Positions 47,259 through 56,418 of a stretch of 64,000 nt of DNA are shown here, in pieces. The position numbers and the translations under genes are program-made. Each line of letters begins with the position of its first letter. Within the stretch, counting starts at the first letter, position 1. Below the pieces are notes generated by a model that saw only the letters and a list, made by a program, of their open reading frames with translations, was not told the origin of the DNA and ran no database searches. Source of the DNA: Mycolicibacterium hodleri (GTDB lineage Bacteria; Actinomycetota; Actinomycetes; Mycobacteriales; Mycobacteriaceae). The stretch is taken from positions 434,001 through 498,000 of the forward strand of contig NZ_RCZG01000001.1 of the NCBI RefSeq assembly GCF_006439015.1. Reading direction: 5' to 3'.

Positions 47259-48761
47259 TTAGACCACTACCGCGGCGAATTCCACGCCGACGGCTCCGGT
47301 GCCCGTCACACTGCGCCACGCGCGCGCGAGAAGTTCGACGGCCTCGGTCAGTTGTTCCTCTGGCAGCGTGTAAGGCACTCGAATGAATCGCTCAAGGGTC
47401 CCATCCACGCCGAACCGTGGGCCGGGTGGAATCTCGAGGCCCATCCGGGAGGCCGCCGCGGACAGCGCGGTGCTCATGGGGGCGGGAAGCCTTACCCACA
47501 GCGACATGCCGCCCTTGCTGAGGTCTGGCCGCCAGTCGGGGAGGTGCTGATCGAGCAGGGCGAGGAGCAGAGCCCGTCGTACGCGCAATGTGTCGCGGCG
47601 GTCTGGCAGCACGTCGTCGGCGAGACCGAGAAGGCTTGCGGCAGCCAGCTGTTCGACGATCGGCGTGCCCATGTCGACGGCGGGACGCATCGCCCCGATC
47701 GTGGCCAGCGCATTGCGCTCGCCGCGGATCCACCCGATCCGCAGGCCGCCCCAGTACGACTTCGACATCGAGCCGACGGTCAACACCAGGTCGCGCCGTG
47801 CGGCCATCGACGCCGCGAAGGGCGGGGGCACCATCTCGTCGAGCCACATGTCGGTGATCGTCTCGTCGATGATCGTGCGGGTGCGCGTTTCGGCGATGAT
47901 CTGCGCAAGACGTCGTCTGCCGGCCGGTGGCAAGGTCATGCCCGTTGGATTGTGGTTGTCCGGGATCAGATACGCCAGATTCGGCGATAGCTGCCGCACC
48001 GCGGCGTCGATGGCATCGAGGTCCCAACCGTCGGGCGTCATGGCGACGGGCACCGGCCGAACTCCCTTGGTGGCCATCGCCGCTAGGGCGCCGTGATAGG
48101 TGGGCTGCTCGACGAGCACGCGGTCACCGGGTTGCGTGTAGGTCGCCAGGATCAGGCCAATTGCGTGCAGCGCGCCGGTGGTCACCATGATCTCGTCGGG
48201 TTCCGTGGGAAGGCCTCGTGCGCAGTATCTTTCGGCAATGGCCTCCCGCAGGGGCCGAACACCGACGAGCTCGATCCCGATGTCGTGCAGGTAGGGAGTG
48301 ACTTGTGCGGCGGCCTCCTCGAATGCTTGAGCGACAGCCGCGACGGGTGCAGCCAGGGTGGCGGCGGCGAGATTGGCCACCGCTCTTCCAGCGAGATTGG
48401 CCACCGCTGTTCCAGCGAGTTTGGCCACCGCTGTTCCAGCGAGTTTGGGGGTCGGGGCTGGTGCGGCAACGGGCAGCGCGGTGGTGCTGCGCGCCCCCTG
48501 GCGTCCCTTGAGGTAACCGTCCTCGCGCATCTGCGTGTAGGCCGCGGTCACCGTGGTTCGAGACACGCGCAGTGCGTCGGCGAGCGCTCGTTCACTGGGC
48601 AGCTGCGCGCCGACGGGCAGGCGGCCGTCGACGATCAGCATGCGAAGGCCATCGGCTAGCCCCTGATAGGCCGGGCCACTGCGACTGGACGTGCGCCAGT
48701 TACCGAGTTCCCGCGCAAGAAGGTCCACATCTAGCCTTCGCCCCGCCAGTTCAACACTCAT
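47259..48761 (-). CDS. MocR-type regulator (GntR helix fused to aminotransferase), YczR-like
   Basis: The 500-residue product (start MSVELAGRRLDVDLL) has an N-terminal GntR winged helix, LPVGAQLPSERALADALRVSRTTVTAAYTQMREDGYL. An alanine-rich linker of about 45 residues follows, then a fold-type-I aminotransferase domain with the PLP lysine in GSMSKSYWGGLRIGW. Such proteins bind PLP as effector rather than catalyse. The linker holds three and a half copies of LAG(T/R)AVA(K/N). It is divergent from a yczE gene, the pairing known for YczR, so it probably activates or represses yczE. Confidence 0.9.
   Translation of the reverse strand: MSVELAGRRLDVDLLARELGNWRTSSRSGPAYQGLADGLRMLIVDGRLPVGAQLPSERALADALRVSRTTVTAAYTQMREDGYLKGRQGARSTTALPVAAPAPTPKLAGTAVAKLAGTAVANLAGRAVANLAAATLAAPVAAVAQAFEEAAAQVTPYLHDIGIELVGVRPLREAIAERYCARGLPTEPDEIMVTTGALHAIGLILATYTQPGDRVLVEQPTYHGALAAMATKGVRPVPVAMTPDGWDLDAIDAAVRQLSPNLAYLIPDNHNPTGMTLPPAGRRRLAQIIAETRTRTIIDETITDMWLDEMVPPPFAASMAARRDLVLTVGSMSKSYWGGLRIGWIRGERNALATIGAMRPAVDMGTPIVEQLAAASLLGLADDVLPDRRDTLRVRRALLLALLDQHLPDWRPDLSKGGMSLWVRLPAPMSTALSAAASRMGLEIPPGPRFGVDGTLERFIRVPYTLPEEQLTEAVELLARAWRSVTGTGAVGVEFAAVVV
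48367..48448. repeat. 24-bp tandem repeat coding for the MocR linker
   Basis: Units at 48367-48390, 48391-48414 and 48415-48438 plus ten bases of a fourth differ by one or two bases. Each encodes eight residues of the linker between DNA-binding and effector domains, so copy changes keep the frame. Confidence 0.92.
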
Positions 48762-48818
48762 TGAGGCCAGTTTGCCGCAACTGGATATTGATGGCAAGGC
48801 CAGTATGGCCTCAATATC
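48762..48818. promoter_or_regulatory. Nested repeats in the MocR/yczE promoter
   Basis: TGAGGCCA (48762-48769) is inverted as TGGCCTCA (48806-48813). GATATTGA (48784-48791) is inverted as TCAATATC (48811-48818). Between them GGCCA-gta-TGGCC (48798-48810) is a palindrome. MocR dimers typically bind widely spaced repeats like these. The segment begins at the MocR start codon. Confidence 0.55.
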
Positions 48819-48823
48819 GACTC

Positions 48824-48982
48824 ATGCCACCACACTGGACCTCACGAATGGCTCGTAGGGCACGCGAGGCGGGGCGCGTCTTCCGGACGGATCCGCGGTC
48901 GTCGCACTACGAGGACGCCGATGCCCGCCGGATGCGCTCCGAGCTCGACGCCATCCGCGCCCGCTTCCCCCACCACTCGTGA
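48824..48982 (+). CDS. Small basic protein upstream of yczE
   Basis: The 52-residue product (MPPHWTSRMARRAREAGRVFRTDPRSSHYEDADARRMRSEL...) is soluble and strongly charged with no known domain. The ATG is 6 bases after the operator repeats and its stop overlaps the GTG of yczE, so it would be the first gene of the unit controlled by MocR. Coding is supported by the coupling and the frame, not by a family match. Confidence 0.5.
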   Translation: MPPHWTSRMARRAREAGRVFRTDPRSSHYEDADARRMRSELDAIRARFPHHS

Positions 48983-49698
48983 AGCGCGTCTTGGGACGAG
49001 GGTTGCTCCGTCCCCCCGTCGCCGCGCTCCTGCCCTCCGGAGCGCTCCTCGTCGGACTCCTCGGCTACGGCTTCTCGATGGCCGTCATGGTGCGCGCCGG
49101 GCTGGGACTCGATCCGTGGGACGTCTTTCATCAAGGCCTGGCCGGGCGCACCGGCCTGACGATCGGCATCGCGTCGGCCGTGGTCGGCGTGGCGGTACTG
49201 CTGTTGTGGATTCCGCTGCGCAACCGCCCGGGGATCGGCACGGTGGCCAACGTGATCGTCATCGCGGTCACCGTGGACGCCTCCCTGGCCTTCCTACCGG
49301 AGCCGGCTGGCCTACCCGTGCGCATTGCCATGATGCTCGGCGCGGTGGTGCTCAACGCCGTCAGCACCGTGTTGTACATCGGTGCCGGCCTGGGGTCCGG
49401 GCCACGCGACGGCCTGATGACCGGCCTGGTGCGCCGGACCGGACGATCGGTCCGGTTGGTGCGAACGCTCATCGAAGCGACCGTGCTGACCGTCGGGTGG
49501 CTGCTGGGTGGCACCGTCGGAGTCGGGACGCTGGTCTACGCATTCGGGATCGGCCCACTCGTGCAGGTGATTCTGCGCGTCACGCCGCGTCGATGGCTCG
49601 CGGTGAGCGGCTGGGCCTTCGCCGAACCCTCCCTGACTACGATGGGCGAGTGCCCGCCGCCGGAGACGATGCAGACGACGTCGACCCAGACCTGCTGA
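48979..49698 (+). CDS. yczE: YczE/YitT-type membrane protein
   Basis: The 239-residue product has about five membrane helices. The YczE signature is LLGYGFSMAVMVRAGLGLDPWDVFHQGLAGRTGLTIGIAS and, in the second half, IGAGLGSGPRDGLMTGLVRRTGRSVRLVRTLIEATVLTVGWLLGG. The two halves look like an internal repeat around the GLGxxPxD motif. The role of the family is unknown; it is repeatedly found beside MocR regulators. Its end overlaps the next ABC gene by 49 bases. Confidence 0.85.
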   Translation: MKRVLGRGLLRPPVAALLPSGALLVGLLGYGFSMAVMVRAGLGLDPWDVFHQGLAGRTGLTIGIASAVVGVAVLLLWIPLRNRPGIGTVANVIVIAVTVDASLAFLPEPAGLPVRIAMMLGAVVLNAVSTVLYIGAGLGSGPRDGLMTGLVRRTGRSVRLVRTLIEATVLTVGWLLGGTVGVGTLVYAFGIGPLVQVILRVTPRRWLAVSGWAFAEPSLTTMGECPPPETMQTTSTQTC

Positions 49699-50498
49699 TC
49701 GACTTCGCGAAGATCAGCCTGAGGCGCGGAGGTAAGACCCTCGTCGGGCCCGTCACATGGGCGGTCGAGCTCGACGAACGCTGGGTCGTCATCGGCCCCA
49801 ACGGTGCAGGCAAGACATCGCTCCTGCGCATCGCCGCCGCCATGGAGTATCCGTCGACGGGCACCGCGTACGTGCTCGGTGAGCGACTGGGCCGAACCGA
49901 CATGTCTGAGCTCAGGGCGCGCGTCGGCCTGAGCTCTTCGGCGCTGAGCCAGCGCGTACCCGACGATGAGGTGGTCCGCGACGTCGTCGTCTCGGCCGGC
50001 TACGGCGTACTCGGCCGGTGGCGCGAGAAGTACGAGGACGTCGACTACGAGCAGGCTCTCGACATGCTGGAAAGCCTTGGCGCAGAACACCTCGCGGAAC
50101 GTACCTACGGGACGTTGTCGGAGGGGGAGCGCAAGCGGGTACTGATCGCGCGGTCGCTGATGACCGACCCCGAACTCCTGCTGCTCGACGAGCCGGCAGC
50201 CGGACTCGACCTGGGCGGCCGGGAGGAACTAGTGGCCCGGCTCGCCGATCTGGCCGCGGACCCCGACTCCCCGGCAACCGTATTGGTCACCCATCACGTC
50301 GAGGAGATCCCGCCGGGGTTTAGTCACTGTCTGATCCTGTCGGAGGGCAAGGTCGTCGCCGCCGGTCTGCTGACCGACGTGATGACGTCGGAGAATCTGT
50401 CGAAGGCGTTCGGTCAGTCGATCGCCCTCGACGTCATCGACGGGCGCTACTTCGCCCGCCGAACCCGCAGTCGCGCCGCGCATAGGAGGGCCACGTGA
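49650..50498 (+). CDS. Cytosolic ABC ATPase, ModF/PhrA-like
   Basis: The GTG at 49650 ([22 protein letters not shown]) gives 282 residues with one nucleotide-binding domain: Walker [10 protein letters not shown] near 51, signature LSEGERKRV, Walker [13 protein letters not shown] and switch VTHHVEEIP. No membrane partner is encoded nearby, and the type (COG1119) is often described as ModF-like without proven transport. By order it corresponds to the ABC ATPase between serB2 and the Nudix gene in M. tuberculosis. It overlaps the Nudix gene by four bases (GTGA). Confidence 0.88.
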   Translation: MPAAGDDADDVDPDLLIDFAKISLRRGGKTLVGPVTWAVELDERWVVIGPNGAGKTSLLRIAAAMEYPSTGTAYVLGERLGRTDMSELRARVGLSSSALSQRVPDDEVVRDVVVSAGYGVLGRWREKYEDVDYEQALDMLESLGAEHLAERTYGTLSEGERKRVLIARSLMTDPELLLLDEPAAGLDLGGREELVARLADLAADPDSPATVLVTHHVEEIPPGFSHCLILSEGKVVAAGLLTDVMTSENLSKAFGQSIALDVIDGRYFARRTRSRAAHRRAT

Positions 50499-51343
50499 CC
50501 GAGCCGAACGGTGCACCCGTCGAGGAGCCGCTACCCCCGAGGCCCGCGGCCACCGTCATGCTGATCCGCGACACCGGTCCTGGGATCGAGGTCTTCCTGA
50601 TGCGCAGACACTCGGCGATGGACTTCGTGGCGGGCGTCATGGTGTTTCCCGGCGGCGGGGTCGACGAGCGCGATCGCAGCGCCGACATCGCCTGGTTCGG
50701 TCCCGAACCGGATTGGTGGGCGCGCCGTCTCAATGTCGAGACCGGCCTTGCCGCGGCCCTCGTCTGTGCTGCGGCGCGCGAGACGTTCGAGGAATCCGGC
50801 GTGCTGTTCGCCGGACCGGCCGACGACCCCGATGGAATCGTGAGCGATGCCTCCGTCTACGGCGACGAGCGCGCCGCGTTGGCCAACAATTCACTCTCGT
50901 TCGCCGACTTCCTGCGCACCGAGAAGCTGGTGCTGCGGGCCGACCTGCTGTGGCCGTGGGCGAACTGGGTGACACCCAAGGAGGAGCGCACCCGCCGCTA
51001 CGACACCTTCTTCTTCGTTGGTGCGCTACCGCAGGGCCAGCGGGCCGACGGCGACAACTCCGAGACCGACCGCGCCTTCTGGAGCACCCCGCAGGCGGGG
51101 CTCGACGAGTTCGCCGAGGGCCGCTCCTTCCTGCTCCCGCCGACGTGGACGCAACTCGAGTCGTTGAACGGGCGCACCGTCGCCGATGTTCTAGCGACGG
51201 AACGGCACATCGAGCCCATCGAACCGAACCTCTCCGCGCGCGACGGCGACTGGAGCATCGAGTTCTTCAACAGCGAGAGGTACAACGCCGCCCGCAACCG
51301 TCGCGCCCCGGAGGGTCACGGCCGCGACGCGTCACGGACGTGA
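50495..51343 (+). CDS. Nudix hydrolase
   Basis: The 282-residue product has the Nudix box spread over [10 protein letters not shown] and [14 protein letters not shown] (metal-binding RETFEESG near residue 95), with a long insertion between the glycines and the helix as in the NUDT7/19-like group. CoA- or nucleotide-diphosphate-linked substrates are possible. It starts at GTG overlapping the ABC ATPase stop and its stop overlaps the echA17 GTG. Confidence 0.88.
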   Translation: MTEPNGAPVEEPLPPRPAATVMLIRDTGPGIEVFLMRRHSAMDFVAGVMVFPGGGVDERDRSADIAWFGPEPDWWARRLNVETGLAAALVCAAARETFEESGVLFAGPADDPDGIVSDASVYGDERAALANNSLSFADFLRTEKLVLRADLLWPWANWVTPKEERTRRYDTFFFVGALPQGQRADGDNSETDRAFWSTPQAGLDEFAEGRSFLLPPTWTQLESLNGRTVADVLATERHIEPIEPNLSARDGDWSIEFFNSERYNAARNRRAPEGHGRDASRT

Positions 51344-51981
51344 ACGAGTTCGTCAGCGCCCACGTCAAGGACGGGGTCGGTACCTTGCTGCTGTCACGGC
51401 CGCCGAAGAACACACTGACCCGGCAGATGTACCGGGAAATCACCTCGACCGCCGCCGAGTTGGGCGAGCACCCTGCCGCCGCCGCAGTCATCGTCTTCGG
51501 TGGGCACGAGATCTTCTCCGCGGGGGACGACGGGTTCGAGTCGAGCACGCTCCACGCCGATGCCGTGGTGGTCGCGGCTCAGGTCGCCCTGCGGGCACTT
51601 GACGCCGTGGCAGCCATTCCGAAGCCAACGGTTGCGGCGATCACCGGGTACGTGCTCGGCAGTGGGCTGACCCTCGCGCTGGCCGCCGACTGGCGCATCA
51701 GCGGCGACAACGTCAAGTGGGGCGCGACGCAGATCCTCGATGGCTTGGCGCCCACCGAAGCCGACGCCGAACGGTTGGCGCGCGCGATCGGGGACAGCAA
51801 GGCCAAGGAACTGATGTTCAGCGGACGCTTTGCCGGCGCCCACGAAGCGCTTGAGCTCGGTCTAGTCGACCAGTTGGTCGCACCGGACCACGTGTACGAC
51901 GCCGCCGTGGCGTGGGCGCAGCGCTTCGTCGACGTCCCGGCGCAGGCATTGGCCGCGGCGAAGGCCGCGTTCTGTCGATGA
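51340..51981 (+). CDS. echA17: Enoyl-CoA hydratase/isomerase family protein
   Basis: The 213-residue product (GTG start [21 protein letters not shown]) is shorter than the usual 260-residue enoyl-CoA hydratase. The two oxyanion-hole segments [12 protein letters not shown] and [18 protein letters not shown] are present. The catalytic glutamates of classical hydratases are not obvious in [13 protein letters not shown], so activity may differ. The name follows the gene order of M. tuberculosis. Confidence 0.85.
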   Translation: MNEFVSAHVKDGVGTLLLSRPPKNTLTRQMYREITSTAAELGEHPAAAAVIVFGGHEIFSAGDDGFESSTLHADAVVVAAQVALRALDAVAAIPKPTVAAITGYVLGSGLTLALAADWRISGDNVKWGATQILDGLAPTEADAERLARAIGDSKAKELMFSGRFAGAHEALELGLVDQLVAPDHVYDAAVAWAQRFVDVPAQALAAAKAAFCR

Positions 51982-52005
51982 GCTCGGGCCGTTAGGCTGC
52001 CCTTC

Positions 52006-53028
52006 ATGACGAGTACCGATCGCGAGCCGGATGTGGTTCCGGTGTCGAACCCGCACGCCACCGCCGAGGAGGTCGAGGCCGCCCGCCACGACACCAAACT
52101 GGCGCAGGTGCTCTATCACGACTGGGAAGCCGAGACCTACGACGACAAGTGGTCCATCTCGTATGACCAGCGGTGCATCGACTACGCGCGAGGTCGATTC
52201 GACGCCATCGTGCCTGCCGAGATTCAACGCGACTTGCCTTACGACAGAGCGCTCGAGCTGGGTTGCGGCACCGGGTTCTTCCTCCTGAACCTCGTCCAAT
52301 CCGGCGTGGCCCGCCGTGGCTCGGTGACTGACCTCTCGCCGGGCATGGTCAAGGTCGCCGTCCGCAACGGTGAGGGGCTGGGGCTGGACATCGACGGCAA
52401 GGTCGCCGACGCCGAGGGCATCCCGTTCGACGACGACACGTTCGATCTGGTCGTCGGCCATGCCGTTCTGCACCACATCCCCGACGTCGAGCTCTCGCTC
52501 CGCGAAGTGGTGCGCGTTCTCAAGCCAGGCGGCCGTTTCGTGTTCGCCGGCGAGCCGACCACGACAGGCAACGTCTACGCGCGAAACCTGTCGACGCTGA
52601 CCTGGCGCGTGGCCACCACCGTCACCAAGCTGCCCGGCCTTGAGGGTTGGCGTCGTCCGCAGGAGGAGCTGGACGAGTCCTCCCGTGCGGCGGCCCTGGA
52701 GGCGATCGTCGACCTGCACACGTTCGAGCCGAGCGATCTGGAGCGGATGGCCGCCAACGCGGGCGCGGTCGACGTCCAAACCTCCAGCGAGGAGTTCACC
52801 GCGGCGATGCTCGGCTGGCCGGTCCGGACCTTCGAGGCGTCCGTGCCGCCCGGTCGGCTGGGTTGGGGTTGGGCGAAGTTCGCCTTCACTGGCTGGATGT
52901 CGCTGAGCTGGGTAGACGCCAACGTATGGCGGCACGTCGTGCCCAAGGGGTGGTTCTACAACGTGATGGTCACCGGGGTAAAGCCGCAATCTTTCCCCCA
53001 CTCTTCGGTCGACCCCTCCGAATCCTGA
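52006..53028 (+). CDS. SAM-dependent methyltransferase (class I)
   Basis: The 340-residue product has the SAM motif ALELGCGTGFFLLNLV near residue 80, then VTDLSPGMVKVA, AEGIPFDDDTFDLVVGHAVLHHIPD and LKPGGRFVFAGEP, all typical of Methyltransf_11. A long C-terminal part follows (GWPVRTFEASVPPGRLGWGWAKFAFTGWMSLSW). The substrate is unknown. It is the first of two methyltransferase genes joined by a four-base overlap. Confidence 0.88.
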   Translation: MTSTDREPDVVPVSNPHATAEEVEAARHDTKLAQVLYHDWEAETYDDKWSISYDQRCIDYARGRFDAIVPAEIQRDLPYDRALELGCGTGFFLLNLVQSGVARRGSVTDLSPGMVKVAVRNGEGLGLDIDGKVADAEGIPFDDDTFDLVVGHAVLHHIPDVELSLREVVRVLKPGGRFVFAGEPTTTGNVYARNLSTLTWRVATTVTKLPGLEGWRRPQEELDESSRAAALEAIVDLHTFEPSDLERMAANAGAVDVQTSSEEFTAAMLGWPVRTFEASVPPGRLGWGWAKFAFTGWMSLSWVDANVWRHVVPKGWFYNVMVTGVKPQSFPHSSVDPSES

Positions 53029-54212
53029 AGGGCGGCCTGCGCTTCACCCTCGACGACGTCGCCTACCTCCGTGGCGCCGAAGGCACCCATGCGTTGGCGG
53101 ACGCCGACGGCTTGACGCTGACCGATGCCCGCCGCGTCTCCGACATCGCTTCACTGCGCGCACGCTTCGGTGATCGCACGGCCGTCCTCGTCGAGACGAC
53201 GTTGCTGCGGCGAAGGGCTGCGGCCAAGTTTCCCGACGCGTCGAACTGGTTGTTCACCGAGGAGGCGCTGGAACAGTCCACTGCCGGCGCGGTGGCTGCA
53301 CACCGCGCGTTGAGGCTGGCGGGTATGCCCGTTCACGACGTGACCTGTTCCTTGGGAACCGAACTCGCGGCGCTGAAGCACCTGGCCAGCGAGGTGGTGG
53401 GCAGTGACCTCGACGAGGTGCGCCTAGCGATGGCTCGGCACAACGTGGCTCACGGGGGTGCAGAGGTGTTGCTGTGCCGTGCCGACGCCCTGCGGCCCGT
53501 CACACGGGGCACCACCGTGATCGCGGATCCAGCGCGACGTAGCGCGGGGCGACGCACCTTTCACCCGCGCGACTACACGCCCGCGCTGGATGACCTGCTC
53601 GCGGTATACGCCGACCGGGACCTCGTCGTGAAGTGCGCTCCTGGAATTGATTTCGACGAGGTGCGACGGCTCGGTTTCGACGGTGAGATCGAGGTGACGT
53701 CCTTGGGCGGCGGTGTCCGCGAGGCATGCCTGTGGTCGCCGGGGCTGTCCTCCCGCAGGGTGACCCGACGAGCCACCATCCTGGACCGGGCTGAAGAGGT
53801 CACCGACGCCGAACCCGACGACTGTCCCGTCGCGGCGGTCGGCAGGTGGATCGTCGACCCCGATGGCGCAGTGGTCAGGGCCGGGTTGGTGCGGCACTAC
53901 GGCGCGCGACATGGACTGTGGCAGCTGGATCCGGCGATCGCATACCTGTCGGGAAATGAACTGCCATCTGGGGTAAGGGGATTCGAGGTCATCGCCGAGC
54001 TCGGCTTCAACGAACGAACCCTTCGGAAGGAGCTCGCGGTCCGCGACGTGGGGGCATTGGAGATCCTGGTTCGAGGGGTGTCCGTCGACCCCGACGTGCT
54101 GCGGTCACGGCTCCGGCTGCGAGGTTCGCAACGGCTGTCACTGGTGATCACTCGGATCGGCACGGGCAGTGCGAGCCGAGCGGTGGCCTTTGTTTGCCGA
54201 CCCTCGCGATGA
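53025..54212 (+). CDS. THUMP-like SAM methyltransferase, start uncertain
   Basis: The frame LKGGLRFTLDDVAYLRGAEG onward encodes about 395 residues. The SAM-fold segment is DVTCSLGTELAALKHLASEVVGSDLDEVRLAMARHN near residue 105, then CRADALRP and VIADPARRSAGRR. The C-terminal domain NERTLRKELAVRDVGALEILVRGVSVDPDVLR is THUMP-like. No ATG, GTG or TTG stands near the expected start. A CTG at 53025 overlaps the upstream stop as CTGA, like an ATGA junction; the next upstream candidate is GTG 52950. The homologue in M. tuberculosis lies in the methylglucose-lipopolysaccharide region, so sugar or RNA methylation are both possible. Confidence 0.8.
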   Translation: MKGGLRFTLDDVAYLRGAEGTHALADADGLTLTDARRVSDIASLRARFGDRTAVLVETTLLRRRAAAKFPDASNWLFTEEALEQSTAGAVAAHRALRLAGMPVHDVTCSLGTELAALKHLASEVVGSDLDEVRLAMARHNVAHGGAEVLLCRADALRPVTRGTTVIADPARRSAGRRTFHPRDYTPALDDLLAVYADRDLVVKCAPGIDFDEVRRLGFDGEIEVTSLGGGVREACLWSPGLSSRRVTRRATILDRAEEVTDAEPDDCPVAAVGRWIVDPDGAVVRAGLVRHYGARHGLWQLDPAIAYLSGNELPSGVRGFEVIAELGFNERTLRKELAVRDVGALEILVRGVSVDPDVLRSRLRLRGSQRLSLVITRIGTGSASRAVAFVCRPSR

Positions 54213-54274
54213 GGCCGCAGGTAATGTGGGGTTGGCGGTGCAGTGCCGCTCCACGGGTGGAGGGTTCTCGATAG

Positions 54275-54970
54275 ATGCGCATAGCCACGCTGGCCCTAGC
54301 CGTTTCGGCAGCCGCGGCGATTGGTTGGTCGGGCATGGGCGTTGTCTCCGCGGCGCCGCCGAAGTGCACCGATCTCGGCGGGATCGTGGATGCCAACCAG
54401 ATCTGTCAGATCTCGGCGTCGGACCCCGGATACTCGATGAACATCAGCTACCCGGTCGACTACCCCGAGGCGCAGGCGGTCTTCGACTACGTCAAGCAGA
54501 CCCGCGACGGGTTCCTGAACGTCGCCAAGATGCCGGACGGTCGACTGATGCCCTACGAGTTGGAGACCACGGAAGCCGAATTCAACTCAGCCGTCCCGCC
54601 CCGCGGCACCCAGAGCGTGGTGTTCAAGACCTACCAGGGCGTCGGTGGCGCGCACCCGTTGACCTTCTACAAGACGTTCAACTGGGATCAGGGTCTGAGA
54701 AAGCCCATCACGATCGACAACCTCTTCCGCGAGGGCACCGCGCCGTTTCCGATCATCTTCCCGCTGGTGCAGGCCGAGGTCGACAAGCAATTGGGGCAAC
54801 CGGTGGCGATCGCGACGGAGATCGGTCTCGACCCGACGAGTTACCAGAACTTCGCCATCACCAATGATCAGCTCATCTTCTTCTTCAGCCAGGGCGCGGT
54901 GCTGCCCGAAGCCGCCGGGGCACTCCAGGTTGCGATCCCTCGCGGGCCCGTCGACGCCATGATCACCTGA
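54275..54970 (+). CDS. Secreted TB22.2-like protein (RsiV/DUF3298 type)
   Basis: The 231-residue product has a Sec signal peptide ending near VVSAA (residue 27). The mature part resembles the DUF3298/RsiV fold (SYPVDYPEAQAVFDYVKQTRDGFL, HPLTFYKTFNWDQGLRKPITIDNLF, NDQLIFFFSQGAVLPEAAGALQVAIP). GGAGGG precedes the ATG at 54275. By order it matches the secreted antigen Rv3036c. The function is unknown. It converges with the PQQ-repeat lipoprotein gene, 3 bases apart. Confidence 0.88.
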   Translation: MRIATLALAVSAAAAIGWSGMGVVSAAPPKCTDLGGIVDANQICQISASDPGYSMNISYPVDYPEAQAVFDYVKQTRDGFLNVAKMPDGRLMPYELETTEAEFNSAVPPRGTQSVVFKTYQGVGGAHPLTFYKTFNWDQGLRKPITIDNLFREGTAPFPIIFPLVQAEVDKQLGQPVAIATEIGLDPTSYQNFAITNDQLIFFFSQGAVLPEAAGALQVAIPRGPVDAMIT

Positions 54971-54973
54971 CAC

Positions 54974-56275
54974 TCAGGCAGGCGCGAAACCGAAGACCCT
55001 ACCGTCACTGGTAGCGGCCACTACGCGGCGATCGTGGCCAATCGATACCCCGACCGGATAGCCCGTCGCCCCGGGCAGCGGGTAGCTGTTGAGCGTATGC
55101 CCATCGGCGGGGTCGAACACGAGAAGCGCCATACCGTCCCGGTCGCGCACCACGGTATAGGCGGCCGTCGTTCCGGCCAGGCTCGACGTCGTCAGCGGCT
55201 CGACGTCGTCGTGGGTCCAGGCCACCTCGCCGCGGTCGCCGCCGTCCTTGATTGCCGTCAGCGTGGAGTCCGGACCGCCACCGGACACGATCAGCCCGTC
55301 CGGTGAGACCGACGGGGGGGTTTGCGGCTGGAAGTTCAACGGTACCGACCACCTGGCCCTGCCGTCGGCGGTGTCCAGGGCCCAGAGGCGCCCATCACGG
55401 CCGTTGACGTAAACAGTGTTGCCGTCGCCGGACAGGACGGGACTGCTGAGCGGTCCGCCGCCGACTGCGGTGCTGGTCCAGTCCCTGGACAGGAGCGGGG
55501 TCTGGCCAGGCCGATAGCGCAGCCCGACGACTTCGGGGGCAGCGGCGTCGGGCTCCCACAGCGTCGTCACGACGATCCCCGTCGCTGCAGAGAAAGCCGG
55601 GGCAGCGGCAACCGGGCACCGCGGCCTGCCGAGTTGGCAGTCGGCGAGGCCACGCTGCGAGTCGGTGGGGTCAACGCCCTCGACCAGATCGAGCGCCGTG
55701 CCCACGACGTCCCCGCTATGCGCGTCGTAGACCAGGACCTGTCCGAGGTGCGTCACCACGAGAAGCTGACCCTCGGACAGCAGGCGCGGCGTCCACGGCA
55801 GGCCGATGACCGGGTGACGCCAGCGAAACCATTGCGTCGCGGGGAACGACATGATCGAACCGGGCTGTCCGACGTAGAGGTTGTCGAACCCGTCGAACAA
55901 CGGACTCGACAGGCCGCCGCCCTGCCATAGCCTGGTGCACCAGCGCTGGCGTGCCCTGTTGTCGGTCTCCCACGCCATCAGCGAACATCCGCCCGCCGTT
56001 TGGGCGTTGACGGCCAAGTAGTCACCGGAACTCAGCGCCACCTGCGATTCGACGGACCCCTTCACCGAGCGGATCCAGTCCAGTCGTAGCGCGCCGGAGC
56101 CGTCGACCTGAACGTAGCTGCTATTGCCGGCGTTGCCGTACTGGGCGGACCAGCCCTCTGCGGGGCGTGCCTGCACCCATGAGTCGGTGTTGCCGCACGC
56201 GCTCAAGATCAACGTCGTGAAGACCGCAACCGTTACGGCTGCCACTCGGCGCACGGTCTTCCCTGGAGCAGACAT
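54974..56275 (-). CDS. PQQ-type beta-propeller lipoprotein
   Basis: The 433-residue product has a lipobox LILSAC at residues 22-27, followed by repeated propeller blades (VLSGDGNTVYVNGRDGRLWALDTADGRARWSVPL, SPDGLIVSGGGPDSTLTAIKDGG, DGMALLVFDPADGHTLNSYPLPG). It should sit on the outer face of the membrane as a scaffold; there is no dehydrogenase domain. Its place next to the acyltransferase matches M. tuberculosis Rv3035. Confidence 0.88.
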   Translation of the reverse strand: MSAPGKTVRRVAAVTVAVFTTLILSACGNTDSWVQARPAEGWSAQYGNAGNSSYVQVDGSGALRLDWIRSVKGSVESQVALSSGDYLAVNAQTAGGCSLMAWETDNRARQRWCTRLWQGGGLSSPLFDGFDNLYVGQPGSIMSFPATQWFRWRHPVIGLPWTPRLLSEGQLLVVTHLGQVLVYDAHSGDVVGTALDLVEGVDPTDSQRGLADCQLGRPRCPVAAAPAFSAATGIVVTTLWEPDAAAPEVVGLRYRPGQTPLLSRDWTSTAVGGGPLSSPVLSGDGNTVYVNGRDGRLWALDTADGRARWSVPLNFQPQTPPSVSPDGLIVSGGGPDSTLTAIKDGGDRGEVAWTHDDVEPLTTSSLAGTTAAYTVVRDRDGMALLVFDPADGHTLNSYPLPGATGYPVGVSIGHDRRVVAATSDGRVFGFAPA

Positions 56276-56314
56276 CGAGTCCCGAGACTATCCCGAGCCC
56301 CTTTCGGAGTGCCG

Positions 56315-56382
56315 GAGCGGAGCGACCCCGGGATGTCGCGGAGGGCAGGAGCGGAGCGACCCGGGGATGTCGCGTAGGGCAG
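56315..56382. repeat. Two 34-bp tandem repeats between divergent genes
   Basis: Units at 56315-56348 and 56349-56382 differ at two positions; each contains GAGCGGAGCGACCC and GGATGTCGCG. They lie in the 143-base divergent gap between the propeller lipoprotein gene and the acyltransferase gene, just before the latter. Similar GGAGCGGAGCGAC elements are scattered in mycobacterial genomes. Confidence 0.9.
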
Positions 56383-56418
56383 GATGCCTCGCAAACCGCT
56401 CAAGTAGGCTGTGCCGCC

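Noticed and set aside
51340..51981. Truncated enoyl-CoA hydratase pseudogene
   Set aside because: It is short, but the frame is intact, both oxyanion-hole segments are present and it is coupled to the Nudix gene by a stop/start overlap, so it is treated as a functional family member.
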